Shown: positions 25,477-34,736, numbered from the stretch's first letter. The stretch: DNA of 60,335 nucleotides from JBBRCX01 sp038204465 (GCA_038204465.1 JBBRCX010000012.1:1-60335), one strand, 5' to 3'. Numbers and translations are program-made. The notes: a model not told the origin generated them from the letters alone.

Positions 25477-26988
25477 TCATGAAGCCACCGCTGCGCGGTA
25501 TCGCTCGATCATGGAGGTCAATCGTTCGGCGGGCTGAATCGCGTAGAACAACTCGCGGTCGAAGATTGCCCGCTCCTCCTGATCGATGCGCTCGGTCTCC
25601 AGCAGGCGCCGCTGCCAATCCTGCAGGCGAGGGTGTTCTGACGCCGCTGCCAGCTTGTCGTGCATCTCATAAAACAGCGCCGCCCGCTGTGGCGAGCGCC
25701 GCGGCAGCACCGCGATCGACTCGACGAGCTTCATCTTCTCAGGCCCGAGCACTGAATGCTTCAGCGCGTGCCCTTCCTGTGCCAAACACGGTACGCACGC
25801 CCGCGCTCGCCCGGCTGCGTCCGGGAAATAGAGCGTCGCGGTCGTCACCGAAAACCGCGGAGCTTCCACGCCGAAGTGGCGCGCCATCAGGCTGTCCGCC
25901 ACCTGGTCGTACTCGGCGCCGCCGATGCCATGGACGAACTGGTCGGCGACGAGCAAGCGCAAGACCATCGTAAGCGTCAGCGCCCGCGGCGCAAGTCGAT
26001 AGCTCCTCGAGCGAAGCCATTGCAAAAGCTCGGCAGCGGCTGACCAGCCCTCGGCGGCAGGATCGAACACAAATTTCTCGTCATCACCCGCGCGCAGCGC
26101 CCACTGCGAGCCCGTCCGCCTCACGGTCGCCCTGCCGCGCGATCCCTCCGAGAGGGAGTCGAGCCAGAATGGGACCTCGCACGAATCGGCGGAACACTTC
26201 ATGTCCGGCATCGGCCGGCCCGGCGTGCGAATGCCGCGCCGAATACGGTAATCCTGCAGCGCCGCGTTGTAGTGTGCCGCGAACTCGTCCGCCCGGGCCA
26301 TGACGTGGTGGACGAACGCCAGGTAAGGCTCGGAGCCGCAAAGAGGCGAGATGGTCAATGCGTGATGCCGCAGCCCCAGACTCCAGTCCAGCTCGTGCAG
26401 GCTGTTCGTGAGGGCGGTCGGCAGGTTCAGCGACTCCAATGACAAGCGGCGCATGGAGGCGAGGAAGGTGTCGACGAGCGGGCGAAAGCTCCAGCGCTTC
26501 GCCGCCTCGTCAAATTTCTGCGCTAGGGACTGCAGATGAGCGGGCGTCGGGGCGGCAACCAGCGCGCTCCACTCGGCGGTCAGAACGGCCGGGTCGTCCG
26601 TCAGCGGCTCAGATCCTCCGGGCCAGCGCAGGACGAGATGCTTGGGCGCGTCGGTATCGACAGCGAGGTGATAAGCTTCCCCGCCGAGCTTGTGCGCGAG
26701 GGCATCGATCAGCGCGTTCTTCACCCACACACCCGGATGATGAAGCTCCGCCTGATGCCCCGTCGCGATGAGGGGACGCTCTGTGTCCGGGTGACCAATC
26801 CATGACCGCATGCGCTGCCGGACCTCGGGCAGCGGGAGATTCTGGATTCGCGCCAAATGAGCTTGCGCGAGGCGCTGGTGGTTTTGAAGCGTGTCGCGCA
26901 GCAGATCCGGCGCCGCCGGCCAGAGGAACATCTGCCCGTCTTCGGCCGGTGCCTTCGATTCAGCGTAGCGCGCGGCCGTCTCGTTCAT
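25477..26988 (-). CDS. conserved protein, possibly BshC-like
   Basis: A 503-residue soluble protein. Near residues 73-110 it reads PLIATGHQAELHHPGVWVKN followed by ALIDALAHKLGGEAYHLAVD. This resembles the start of BshC, the proposed cysteine-adding enzyme of bacillithiol synthesis (TGQQ...GGP...K...A..LA), and length and layout are close to that family. The C-terminus is helical and lacks the typical BshC ending, so the match covers mainly the N-terminal Rossmann-like part. No other bacillithiol genes are nearby. Real gene; function tentative. Confidence 0.5.
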   Translation of the reverse strand: MNETAARYAESKAPAEDGQMFLWPAAPDLLRDTLQNHQRLAQAHLARIQNLPLPEVRQRMRSWIGHPDTERPLIATGHQAELHHPGVWVKNALIDALAHKLGGEAYHLAVDTDAPKHLVLRWPGGSEPLTDDPAVLTAEWSALVAAPTPAHLQSLAQKFDEAAKRWSFRPLVDTFLASMRRLSLESLNLPTALTNSLHELDWSLGLRHHALTISPLCGSEPYLAFVHHVMARADEFAAHYNAALQDYRIRRGIRTPGRPMPDMKCSADSCEVPFWLDSLSEGSRGRATVRRTGSQWALRAGDDEKFVFDPAAEGWSAAAELLQWLRSRSYRLAPRALTLTMVLRLLVADQFVHGIGGAEYDQVADSLMARHFGVEAPRFSVTTATLYFPDAAGRARACVPCLAQEGHALKHSVLGPEKMKLVESIAVLPRRSPQRAALFYEMHDKLAAASEHPRLQDWQRRLLETERIDQEERAIFDRELFYAIQPAERLTSMIERYRAAVAS

Positions 26989-26997
26989 TCGGGGAGC

Positions 26998-27744
26998 CTA
27001 CCTGGCGTAACAACAAGTAGCCACTTCTGCCTGCGGGGCAGGAGCTTCGATCGTGCGCTGCATCTCGCGGCTGAGTACCTGCAGGTAATGACGAAGGCGG
27101 TTGTCCGCGGCGTCGAGCAGCCCGCCGAAGTGGCGGGTGGGATCGTTATAGATCAACCGAACCGGGATTTCCCTGATGCGCAGCCCCGCGCGGTTCGCCT
27201 GCGGCCACAGCTGCATTGGAAATGCATAGCCCGACTCGTCGAGGTGAAGCTTCCGCATCGCCGCCATGCGATGCGCCTTGAAGCCGCAGAAGGCGTCAGT
27301 CAGGCCAAAGTGGAAGAGATCGTTGATGATCGTGGTGATCGTCGCATTGATGCTGCGGCGGTCGGTGGGCGGCAGATCATCGTTGCTGCGCGATTGCAGG
27401 TAGCGCGAGCCGCTGATGATGTCCCACTGGTCCATCTCGATGTGGCGAATGAACTCCGGGATCATCGCCGGCTCATGCTGCTCGTCGCAGTCCATCGTCA
27501 GCACCCAGTCGTAGCCGCGCGTGTCGGCCCAGCAGAAGGCATCGATGAGGCTCTGGCCGTAGCCGCTGTTGACAGGGTGGCGCAAGAGCGAAATGTCGGA
27601 ACGGGCCGCCAGAATTTCGGTCGTTCCGTCCGTGCTGCCGTCGTCCACGACCAAAACGTCATCGTGGCACTCCTTGATTTTATCGAGTACCCGTGAGACG
27701 TACTTGTGCTCGTTATAGACGGGAATCGCGATCAGCAGTCGCAC
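26998..27744 (-). CDS. family 2 glycosyltransferase
   Basis: A 248-residue GT-A fold transferase has the nucleotide-binding start RLLIAIPVYNEHKYVSRVLD, VVDDGSTDGTTEIL, the metal-binding acidic motif in WVLTMDCDEQHEP and GSRYLQSRSNDDLPPTDRRS. The type is that of dolichol-phosphate mannosyltransferase-like enzymes, but without the C-terminal membrane spans, so a soluble or peripheral enzyme is expected. The GTG at 27744 is the start: AAGGAG lies six bases before it. A longer frame to 27870 has no such signal. Confidence 0.85.
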   Translation of the reverse strand: MRLLIAIPVYNEHKYVSRVLDKIKECHDDVLVVDDGSTDGTTEILAARSDISLLRHPVNSGYGQSLIDAFCWADTRGYDWVLTMDCDEQHEPAMIPEFIRHIEMDQWDIISGSRYLQSRSNDDLPPTDRRSINATITTIINDLFHFGLTDAFCGFKAHRMAAMRKLHLDESGYAFPMQLWPQANRAGLRIREIPVRLIYNDPTRHFGGLLDAADNRLRHYLQVLSREMQRTIEAPAPQAEVATCCYAR

Positions 27745-27971
27745 CAAACACTCCTTGCGGCGACCCCATGCATCATCCGGTCCTCGGGACGCTGCGAATC
27801 TTTTCGCCGCACCCACCTGAAGCTCTTGCTCGCGATTGCCGGGTTGCCGACCCGATAGTAGAACTCCCACCCGCGAGGCGTCAACCGGCTTTCCGATAGC
27901 GGCGCTGGTTGGGTCCGGAGGCGTGTGAAGCTGGATATCCTTCGGAAGGTCATGCGGCCTGAGCGATCCTC

Positions 27972-28727
27972 ATGAAAGCGGGTGCGCGCTTCGAGATTCT
28001 CCGTGAGGATGACGACTGGGTCGCCATCAACAAGCCTGCCGGCCTCGCGACGATTCCCGGGCGGGATGAGAGCGGGAGCGTCATGGAACAGCTCGCTCTG
28101 CAATTGAACCTGCCCGCTTCCGGCACGGCAGACCCGCGCGTGCGAGTGGTGCATCGGCTCGACAAGGAGACAAGCGGCGTGCTCCTGTTCGCGAAGAACA
28201 CGGCGGCGCAACGGCACCTCTCGCATCAGTTTCAGAACAACACGATTGAGAAGGAATACCTCGCGCTCGTCGCGGGCCGTGCGCCGTCGAACGAGGGAGC
28301 GATCGACGCTCCGCTGGGCCGTCATCCAACTTCGCCGCAGAGGATGGCCATTCTCAGGCACGGGGGCCGGCCGGCGCGAACGCACTGGCGTGTCGAGGAA
28401 AACTACCGCCACTTCACGCTGCTTCGCGTGTTTCCGAAGACGGGCAAGACTCACCAGATCAGGGTGCACCTGAATTCGATCGGCCTGCCCCTGGCGATCG
28501 ATCCGCTGTACCACGCGGCGGCGCCTGCGGGCCTGCTGCTCAGTTCCTTCAAGCGCGGCTACCGCCCGGGCGACGCGCCGGAGCGGCCCCTGATTGCACG
28601 ACTGACCCTTCACGCGGAGAAACTTCGCTTCCACGATCGCCACGAGCAACTCATCGAGGTGTGCGCTCCCCTGCCGAAGGACTTCCGGGCCGCCTTGAAT
28701 ATGCTTCGCAAATACTCCCGCCGCTGA
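27972..28727 (+). CDS. RluA-family pseudouridine synthase
   Basis: A 251-residue enzyme converting uridine to pseudouridine in rRNA or tRNA. Motif I is WVAINKPAGLATIPG; the catalytic aspartate lies in VVHRLDKETSGVLLFA; motif III is FPKTGKTHQIRVHLNSIGLP. There is no N-terminal S4 domain, so it is of the short RluA/RluC-like or TruC-like type; target sites cannot be told. It stands alone on the plus strand between minus-strand genes. Confidence 0.92.
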   Translation: MKAGARFEILREDDDWVAINKPAGLATIPGRDESGSVMEQLALQLNLPASGTADPRVRVVHRLDKETSGVLLFAKNTAAQRHLSHQFQNNTIEKEYLALVAGRAPSNEGAIDAPLGRHPTSPQRMAILRHGGRPARTHWRVEENYRHFTLLRVFPKTGKTHQIRVHLNSIGLPLAIDPLYHAAAPAGLLLSSFKRGYRPGDAPERPLIARLTLHAEKLRFHDRHEQLIEVCAPLPKDFRAALNMLRKYSRR

Positions 28728-28752
28728 TTCGCAGTGATGGGGCGCGGGGCGA

Positions 28753-29694
28753 CTAGCGCGACCCTACGCGCCCCTTCACGTTCCCCATCAGCACGGCGAG
28801 CAGTCCCTTCTGAAAATGCAGTCGATTCTCCGCTTCCGCGAACACCAGCGATCGGGGGCCCTCCATCACTTCCTCGCTGATTTCCAAGCCACGATAAGCT
28901 GGAAGGCAATGAAGCACGACCGCCTCTTTCGGCGCGGCGGCCATCAATTTCTCATCCACCTGATAGCCCGCGAAATCCTTCATGCGCTGCGCCTTCTGTG
29001 CCTCCTGCCCCATGCTCACCCAGGTGTCGGTGCAAACAGCGTCCGCCTGCCGCACCGCCTCCTTCGCGTCGCGCATCACGAGAAACTCCATTCCCGACGC
29101 CTGCTTGCGAATCCGCTCGACCTCTTCGTTCGGCAGCGCGTAGGCCGGCGGGGCGGCGAGAATGAACCGCATTCCGAAGCGCCCGCAAGCGACTGCAAGC
29201 GATCGGACGACGTTATTACCGTCGCCTACGAAAGCGAGCGTGCGGCCCTTGAGGCCGCCGAAGTGTTCTTCCAGCGTCATGAGATCGGCCATCGCCTGAC
29301 AGGGATGGCTGAAATCCGTCAGACCATTGATGACCGGGACCGTTGCCCACTGCGCGAGCCCCGTGACCTTGGCGTGCTCGAAGGTGCGGGCCATGATGCC
29401 CTGGCACATGCCCGAGAGGACGCGGGCAACGTCCTGAACCGGCTCGCGCGTTCCGAGGCCGACTTCCTCTTGGCGCAACAGCAATCCGTTTCCGCCCAGC
29501 TGGGTCATCGCCACCGCAAAGCTCACGCGCGTCCGAAGGCTCGGCTTCTCGAAGATCATGGCCAGCGTCTTACCGGCCAGCACATGTTCGTTGCGTCCGG
29601 TTTCGCGAAACTGCTTCTTCAGGCGGTACGAGACATCCAGCAGTTTCCGCAGCTCGGCGGACGTGCAGTCGGAAATGGCAATAAAATGCTTCAT
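28753..29694 (-). CDS. argF: ornithine carbamoyltransferase
   Basis: A 313-residue enzyme making citrulline from ornithine and carbamoyl phosphate in arginine synthesis. Carbamoyl-phosphate binding motif SLRTR (EKPSLRTRVSFAVAM), HPCQ (FSHPCQAMADLMTL), the ornithine loop TWVSMGQE and HCLPAYRGLEIS are all present, which separates it from acetylornithine and aspartate transcarbamoylases. The ATG at 29694 (MKHFIAISDCTS) begins the family's usual N-terminus; the frame to 29787 runs into argB. It lies 19 bases after argB. Confidence 0.95.
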   Translation of the reverse strand: MKHFIAISDCTSAELRKLLDVSYRLKKQFRETGRNEHVLAGKTLAMIFEKPSLRTRVSFAVAMTQLGGNGLLLRQEEVGLGTREPVQDVARVLSGMCQGIMARTFEHAKVTGLAQWATVPVINGLTDFSHPCQAMADLMTLEEHFGGLKGRTLAFVGDGNNVVRSLAVACGRFGMRFILAAPPAYALPNEEVERIRKQASGMEFLVMRDAKEAVRQADAVCTDTWVSMGQEAQKAQRMKDFAGYQVDEKLMAAAPKEAVVLHCLPAYRGLEISEEVMEGPRSLVFAEAENRLHFQKGLLAVLMGNVKGRVGSR

Positions 29695-29713
29695 GGAATT
29701 GCCGCAAAGCGGA

Positions 29714-30604
29714 CTACAGCACGATTTCAGTTCCGATCCCCGCTTCGGTGTAGATCTCCAGAAGCAACGCGTGGGGAATCCTGCCATCGATGATGTGGGT
29801 CTTGTTCACGCCGCCCTGCAATGCGGTCTCGCATGCGTCGACCTTCGGCAGCATTCCCGCACTGATCACGCCGCTCTGCACCATTCCATCCATTTGTGAA
29901 ATCGTGAGATGGCGCATGAGGCTCGAGGGGTCATCCGGGTTGCTTCGGATGCCGTGTGTGTCGGATACGACGACGAGTTTCTCGGCCTTCATCGCCGCGG
30001 CGACGGCGCCCGCGGCGGTGTCTGCGTTGACATTGAGCCGCCCGCCCGCGGCGTCGCGCGCGATCGTGGCGATGCAGGGGATGGAGTCGGCCTGCACGAG
30101 CAACTGCAGCAGCCGCGCGTTTACGCTCTTCACTTCGCCAACGTAACCCAGGTCGATCTTGCGCCCGTCAGGACCATCGAGATACGTCTTCTCGGCGAAG
30201 AGCACGTTGCTCGACAGCGAGTGCAGTCCCATCGCCTCGCAGCCCTGCGACTGGATGAAGTTGACGATGAACCGGTTTACCTCGTTGCACAGCACCTGCT
30301 CGGCCAGCGCCAGCGTGCGCTCGTCGGTATAGCGGCGGCCCATCACCATCTGCGGCACCAGGCCCGCCGTCTCCATGCGCTGGTTGATGGCCTTCCCACC
30401 GCCGTGCACGAGGATGGGCTGCATGCCCACGTAGTTCATGAAGACGATGTCGTTCAGGAGGTAGGAGAGCGCCAGCTCGTTGTCCATGATGGAGCCGCCG
30501 ACCTTCACGACCACGACCTTATTGTGAAAGCGCTGGATGTAAGAGAGCGCCTCCACCAGGGCAGACGCCTTGCTCGAAGCCTCGCTGATCGCCAAGTCAT
30601 TCAT
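29714..30604 (-). CDS. argB: acetylglutamate kinase
   Basis: A 296-residue amino-acid kinase that phosphorylates N-acetylglutamate, the second step of arginine synthesis. It has VVVKVGGSIMD for phosphate binding, ILVHGGGKAINQRM for the substrate, VNADTAAGAVAAAMKAEKLV and ISAGMLPKVDACETAL near the nucleotide site. The N-terminal helix (about 1-25) before the kinase core is of the kind found in arginine-inhibited enzymes, so feedback control is plausible. It is the first gene of an argB-argF pair. Confidence 0.95.
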   Translation of the reverse strand: MNDLAISEASSKASALVEALSYIQRFHNKVVVVKVGGSIMDNELALSYLLNDIVFMNYVGMQPILVHGGGKAINQRMETAGLVPQMVMGRRYTDERTLALAEQVLCNEVNRFIVNFIQSQGCEAMGLHSLSSNVLFAEKTYLDGPDGRKIDLGYVGEVKSVNARLLQLLVQADSIPCIATIARDAAGGRLNVNADTAAGAVAAAMKAEKLVVVSDTHGIRSNPDDPSSLMRHLTISQMDGMVQSGVISAGMLPKVDACETALQGGVNKTHIIDGRIPHALLLEIYTEAGIGTEIVL

Positions 30605-30798
30605 GGGCGCACTACTTCAAAAACGAAAAGGGGCCATTGTAAATGGGCGCCACGCGCTGTCAAAAACTGTGCGATTCGCCCGTCGTTACGCCGGTGCGGC
30701 TATGCCTACCGCCGGTCTATCGCGTGCGCTGCGGATCGGGCGATGCGCTTGACGTGAATCCAGCATCTCCGAAAGATGGCCATGGAGGAAATGAACCG

Positions 30799-31638
30799 AT
30801 GATGAAGCTTGCGGCTTTTGCCGACGAAATCTCGCCCAACCTGAACGAGCAGATCCAGTCCTGCCGGGAAAACAGCGTTACACATTTCGAGCTTCGCGGC
30901 GTGAGTGGGCAGAACGTGCTCGACTTCGACAAGAACCTGCGCGCCGAAATCAGAACGAAGCTTGCGGACAACGGCATGGGCGTCGTGAGCATCGGCAGCC
31001 CGATCGGAAAGGTGAAGATCACCGACCCCTGGCAGCCGCACTTCGATCGATTCAAGATTGCCGTCGAGGCGGCGGAATACTTCAACGCCCCGTTCATCCG
31101 GCTTTTCAGCTACTACCCGCCCGAGCCGGGAGCGGACATGCGCCCGCATCGTGACGAAGTGTTCCGCCGGATGCGCGAGAAGGCCGACTACATCGGCAGC
31201 CGCAACGTCGTGCTGGTGCACGAAAATGAGAAGGACATTTACGGCGAGAAGGGCCGCGCGTGCGTCGATCTGATGGAGTCGATCAAGTCACCCCGGCTTC
31301 GAACCGCGTTCGACTTCGCCAACTTCGTTCAGGCGGGCGAGCGTCCGCTTTCGAATTGGCCGGGGCTGAAGCCTTACACCGTGCACATCCACATCAAGGA
31401 CGCGCTGCTGAAGGACGGGAAGGTCGTTCCCGCGGGCAAAGGCGATGGCGACGTGGAGAAGATCCTGATCGACGCACACAAGAGCGGCTACCAGGGGTTT
31501 CTCAGCCTCGAACCGCACCTCGCCGCCCACGGCCAGTTCAGCGGGTTCAGCGGTCCGGGCCTTTTCAAGGTGGCGGCGGACGCGCTGAAAGAGCTGTGCC
31601 GCAAGAACAACATTCCGCTCGCCGGCGTTGCATCGTAG
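30799..31638 (+). CDS. sugar phosphate isomerase/epimerase-like TIM barrel protein
   Basis: A 279-residue protein of the xylose-isomerase-like TIM barrel superfamily. It starts MMKLAAFADEISPNLNEQIQ. Likely metal-binding positions lie in NVVLVHENEKDIYGE (Glu), LRTAFDFANFVQAGE (Asp), YTVHIHIKDAL (His) and GFLSLEPHLAAHG (Glu). GGAGGAA lies eight bases before the ATG at 30799. The gene ends eight bases before the RnfC-like gene, so they are probably co-transcribed; why an isomerase should sit with Rnf-like proteins is unclear. Confidence 0.85.
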   Translation: MMKLAAFADEISPNLNEQIQSCRENSVTHFELRGVSGQNVLDFDKNLRAEIRTKLADNGMGVVSIGSPIGKVKITDPWQPHFDRFKIAVEAAEYFNAPFIRLFSYYPPEPGADMRPHRDEVFRRMREKADYIGSRNVVLVHENEKDIYGEKGRACVDLMESIKSPRLRTAFDFANFVQAGERPLSNWPGLKPYTVHIHIKDALLKDGKVVPAGKGDGDVEKILIDAHKSGYQGFLSLEPHLAAHGQFSGFSGPGLFKVAADALKELCRKNNIPLAGVAS

Positions 31639-31646
31639 TGTCGCTG

Positions 31647-32978
31647 ATGGCGATCGATACCCCCATGTCGAGCACCTCCTTCGGAACGGCCGCGCAAACA
31701 GCAGCCGTCAGCAGCGAAGCAGATCCTTCGACGCTGCAGCGCATGCCCGCGCCGGCGGAACTCGTGGTCCCGTGCGCGACCAGGCCCCCGTTCGATCGCT
31801 TCGAGATCAAGCCGCCCGGTAGTGATGTCGCGAAGGGTGAATTGCTGACGCACGGCATACACCCGTCGGAACAGGCGGCGCTGTCGCCTGTGGCGGGAAA
31901 GGTCATCGGCGCGGCGCGAGCTCGATTGTTGTCAGGCCTCGAAGTTCCGGCGGTGCGCATCCAGGCGGATGCACAGCAAGATGATGATCCTGACCCATCA
32001 GGCTCGAATCTCCCGTCATTGCAGGAGACGCTGGCGTCCATTGCCCCGGGCGAGCTAAGCCCGTGGATCGACCGCCTGCGCTCGGCCGGTGTGTGGGCCG
32101 ACCGCTGGACCAGCCCTGATCTGCTCGGCCAGCTTCACCAGTGCCTTCGCCGCCCCATCGATACGATCATCTGCAATGCGCTCGACTCCGACTCAGGACT
32201 TCCGCTTCAGGGGATGTTGACGCGCCGCTATGCCGCCGAACTGGTCGCGGGCGTGGCGCTGCTCGCCAAGCTGACCGAAGCGGGCCGGCGATGGATCGCC
32301 ATGGATGACGGCGTTTCGGAGGAGACCTGGATCAACGTCCGGGCCCAGGTTGATGCCCTTGCCATCCGGCCGATCGCCCTTGCCAATGATTACCCGCAGT
32401 CGAACCCCACGCTGCTCCTGCATACACTCACTCGCCGGAAGCTAAAGCCGGGGAAACTGCCGACCGAGCAGGGCGTGCTTCTATTCGACGCGGCGACTGC
32501 AGTGGCTATCGGCCAAGCGATGGTTCATGGGATCGCGATGCTCCGAGTTCCCATCGGGGTGTACGACGTTTCGCAATCCACCGCGCATTTTCTCTGGGTG
32601 TGTGTCGGCAGCGCAGTCGTCGACGTACTCGCGTATCTCGGCATCGAGCATAATCCGATCGTGAAGGCGGGCCCGCCGCTGCAGGACAAGCGTCCGTCAC
32701 GCGACGCCATCGTTTGCGGAAACGAGCTCACGCTCTACGCGATGGCCCGCGCCCGCGACGTCAATCCCGACCCGTGCATTCGATGCGGCTGGTGTGTGCA
32801 GGGCTGCCCGGTGAGAATCCAGCCGGCTGGACTGCTCGAGGCGGCCCAGCTCGAGGACAGCCGTCTCGCGGAGTTGTATGGAATCGACGCCTGCATCGAG
32901 TGCGGCATCTGCAGCTATGTCTGCCCATCACAGCTCCCTCTGCTGGAAGGGATCCGGAAACTTCGCCGGCCGCTGTGA
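31647..32978 (+). CDS. RnfC-like protein with two 4Fe-4S clusters, flavin-site motif absent
   Basis: A 443-residue protein. Its C-terminus has two four-cysteine clusters, CIRCGWCVQGCP (Cys377/380/383/387) and CIECGICSYVCP (Cys416/419/422/426), followed by SQLPLLEGIRKLRRP, exactly as in RnfC of the Rnf ion-pumping complex. The N-terminal biotinyl-like part (FEIKPPGSDVAKGELL, LSPVAGKVIG) also fits. The usual GLGGAGFPT nucleotide/flavin loop and NGAECEPY are replaced by AGVWADRWTSPDLLGQ and CNALDSDSGLPLQ. It may transfer electrons without NADH oxidation. The ATG at 31647 follows the isomerase gene closely. Confidence 0.85.
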   Translation: MAIDTPMSSTSFGTAAQTAAVSSEADPSTLQRMPAPAELVVPCATRPPFDRFEIKPPGSDVAKGELLTHGIHPSEQAALSPVAGKVIGAARARLLSGLEVPAVRIQADAQQDDDPDPSGSNLPSLQETLASIAPGELSPWIDRLRSAGVWADRWTSPDLLGQLHQCLRRPIDTIICNALDSDSGLPLQGMLTRRYAAELVAGVALLAKLTEAGRRWIAMDDGVSEETWINVRAQVDALAIRPIALANDYPQSNPTLLLHTLTRRKLKPGKLPTEQGVLLFDAATAVAIGQAMVHGIAMLRVPIGVYDVSQSTAHFLWVCVGSAVVDVLAYLGIEHNPIVKAGPPLQDKRPSRDAIVCGNELTLYAMARARDVNPDPCIRCGWCVQGCPVRIQPAGLLEAAQLEDSRLAELYGIDACIECGICSYVCPSQLPLLEGIRKLRRPL

Positions 32979-33083
32979 CGCGAATTGGTCACATCTCCTT
33001 CTCGATTCCTGCGAATTTGCGGTGCCGGACGCTGCTCTCTAACCTGTCGCGATCGGAGCGCGAAACCCTCCGCTCCGCCGAAC

Positions 33084-34274
33084 ATGCAGCAGGCCGCCGC
33101 GCACAATACCGTTTCGCCGCTCGAAGCAGTACACGGGCGCATCGACGTATCGCGGTTTTACTCGCTTCACTTTTTGGGCGCCGTGTTCCCGATGTGCGCT
33201 GCGCTGTTGCTCTACGGCTGGCGAGCCCTGGTGGTGATGGCGTCGGTTTGCGTCACGGTGACTGCCGCCGTCGCAGTCTGGCGCCGGATTGGATCGCGCG
33301 GCTGGCAGCTCAACTACTCCCACGCTCTCTGGTCGGCAATGCTGCTGTCATTGATGCTGCCCGCGAACCTGGCGACCCTTGCGCCGCGCGATGGCGTGGC
33401 GGTGTGGCCACTGCTCCCGGCGGCGGGAGTGTTGCTGGTGATCTTCCTTTGGCTCACCGGCGGCCTGGGCGCTGGAAGAATCCATCCGATCCTCATTACC
33501 TACCTGCTGCTGGTGATTATCTTCCAGGACTTCCTGGTGCCGCACTCGGTCCTGCAGCGGCACCGGCTGTTCGCAGGAGACGTTTTGGACACGGGGACGG
33601 CTGCCAGCGTCTCCGCCTCGTCCGAGCCGTGGGTGAGCAGGCCGATCGTCACCGGCCACGATGCGCAGACCGCGGACCTGGCAGCGCGGCATCTCATGTT
33701 CTACACCAGCGGCACGGAGAAGCCCGAGCGCGACCTGCTCCCGCTGCAGGGGCTGATCCGCGACCGGATGCCGCCGCTGGAGGACTTCATCATCGGCGGG
33801 CAGCCCGGCCCGATCGGGGCCAGCAGCGCGATCGCGGTCATCATCGGCGGGCTTTTTCTGCTCTACCGCGGGGTGATCGACTATCGGATCCCGCTGTTGA
33901 TCACCCTGGTCGCTTTCGCGGGTCTGCTCATCCTGCCGATACCGGTCGCCATCACGGACCGCGGCCCGCAATGGTGGTGGCTTGCGGTGCGGCAGTCAGG
34001 TGTCGGCTGGGCGACGGCCGTTACCCTTGCCAATTATGAACTCACAGCGTCGCCGGCACTCTTCACCGCGTTCTTTCTGGCGACGCCCAACACCGTCACG
34101 CCGATGAGTCGTCGGGCGCGAACGTTTTACGCGGTATTGACAGGCGCGCTCACCGCGGTGTTCCTGCTCTATTTGAATTCGTCGGTCTCCTTCGGTCCTT
34201 ACCTTGCCCTGCTGCTCGCGAGTCTGCTCTCGCCCACGCTGGACAAGGTTTTTCACCCCAAGCCGCTCGTCTGA
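33084..34274 (+). CDS. RnfD/NqrB-like membrane protein
   Basis: A 396-residue polytopic protein with about eight to nine membrane spans. The best match to RnfD is IIGGQPGPIGASSAIAVIIG followed by GLFLLYRGVIDYRIPLLI, corresponding to the GSIGETSALA...GGAYL segment, and later FFLATPNTVTPMSRRARTFY. RnfD is the flavin-carrying membrane subunit of Rnf. The expected SGATPL flavinylation site is not recognisable (TSGTEKPERDLLPL in that area). The ATG at 33084 is preferred; a TTG at 32985 would add 33 atypical residues. No RnfA, B, E or G follows. Confidence 0.8.
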   Translation: MQQAAAHNTVSPLEAVHGRIDVSRFYSLHFLGAVFPMCAALLLYGWRALVVMASVCVTVTAAVAVWRRIGSRGWQLNYSHALWSAMLLSLMLPANLATLAPRDGVAVWPLLPAAGVLLVIFLWLTGGLGAGRIHPILITYLLLVIIFQDFLVPHSVLQRHRLFAGDVLDTGTAASVSASSEPWVSRPIVTGHDAQTADLAARHLMFYTSGTEKPERDLLPLQGLIRDRMPPLEDFIIGGQPGPIGASSAIAVIIGGLFLLYRGVIDYRIPLLITLVAFAGLLILPIPVAITDRGPQWWWLAVRQSGVGWATAVTLANYELTASPALFTAFFLATPNTVTPMSRRARTFYAVLTGALTAVFLLYLNSSVSFGPYLALLLASLLSPTLDKVFHPKPLV

Positions 34275-34736
34275 GGCACGGTCTTACTTGCTTTGCTCCG
34301 AGGCAAAAAAATTTTGCCGCCGAAAGAACCACCCCTTGAATTCGATCGTAAAGAATATAGAATGAATAATGCGTTCCGTGCGTTGCTGGAATGCGCTTTG
34401 ACAAGTGAAGGGCCTGTCGGGCTGTGCTGTGGACAGGGTCAAGGTTGTGTGTGCGGTCCACGAAAGCCCTCCAAAGCCCACCAAAGCCCACAATGGGCGG
34501 CCCGGACTTCCGCGGAGCATGCGAAATCGAGGGTTTGAAACGGGGGCGCGGCGGCTTGACGCCTTGCCGTGCTTGCCGGGTAAACTTCGCTGCCATGAGC
34601 ACGACACAGACTGCGCCATTCCGAGCCGGCGCCGCGTCGATCGCGACAACATCAGCACCGCAGCCGTTTAGATTAGACGGTCCTACGGGGCACGGCATTT
34701 TCACTTTCGCCGCCGGTCCGTTAAGTTTGAGCCCGC
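34275..34736 (+). other. intergenic leader region of dxr
   Basis: These 462 bases hold the promoter/boxA-like module described separately, then about 240 bases of leader. A second possible promoter is TTGACG (34556-34561) with TAAACT (34581-34586), spacing 19. No convincing gene was seen. A 58-codon frame starting in the conserved ATGAATAATGC is not kept in the sister region at 49465. Confidence 0.5.
34336..34486 (+). promoter_or_regulatory. promoter plus boxA-like leader module, copy A
   Basis: TTGAAT (34336-34341) and TAGAAT (34358-34363) with a 16-base spacer form a sigma-70-like promoter, followed by GAATAATGC. At 34392-34403 TGCGCTTTGACA resembles the rRNA antitermination boxA (TGCTCTTTAACA). 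GGTCCACGA starts at 34455 and three CAAAGCCC/GAAAGCCC units follow. The same blocks in the same order occur at 49437-49645 before rpsU. Together they suggest a transcript carrying a Nus-type antitermination signal or a structured regulatory RNA. Confidence 0.65.

Noticed and set aside
34362..34538. 58-codon frame starting in the conserved ATGAATAATGC of leader module A
   Set aside because: In module B the equivalent frame stops after 16 codons at the boxA-like element, so the peptide is not conserved; the block is better explained as promoter-proximal DNA.
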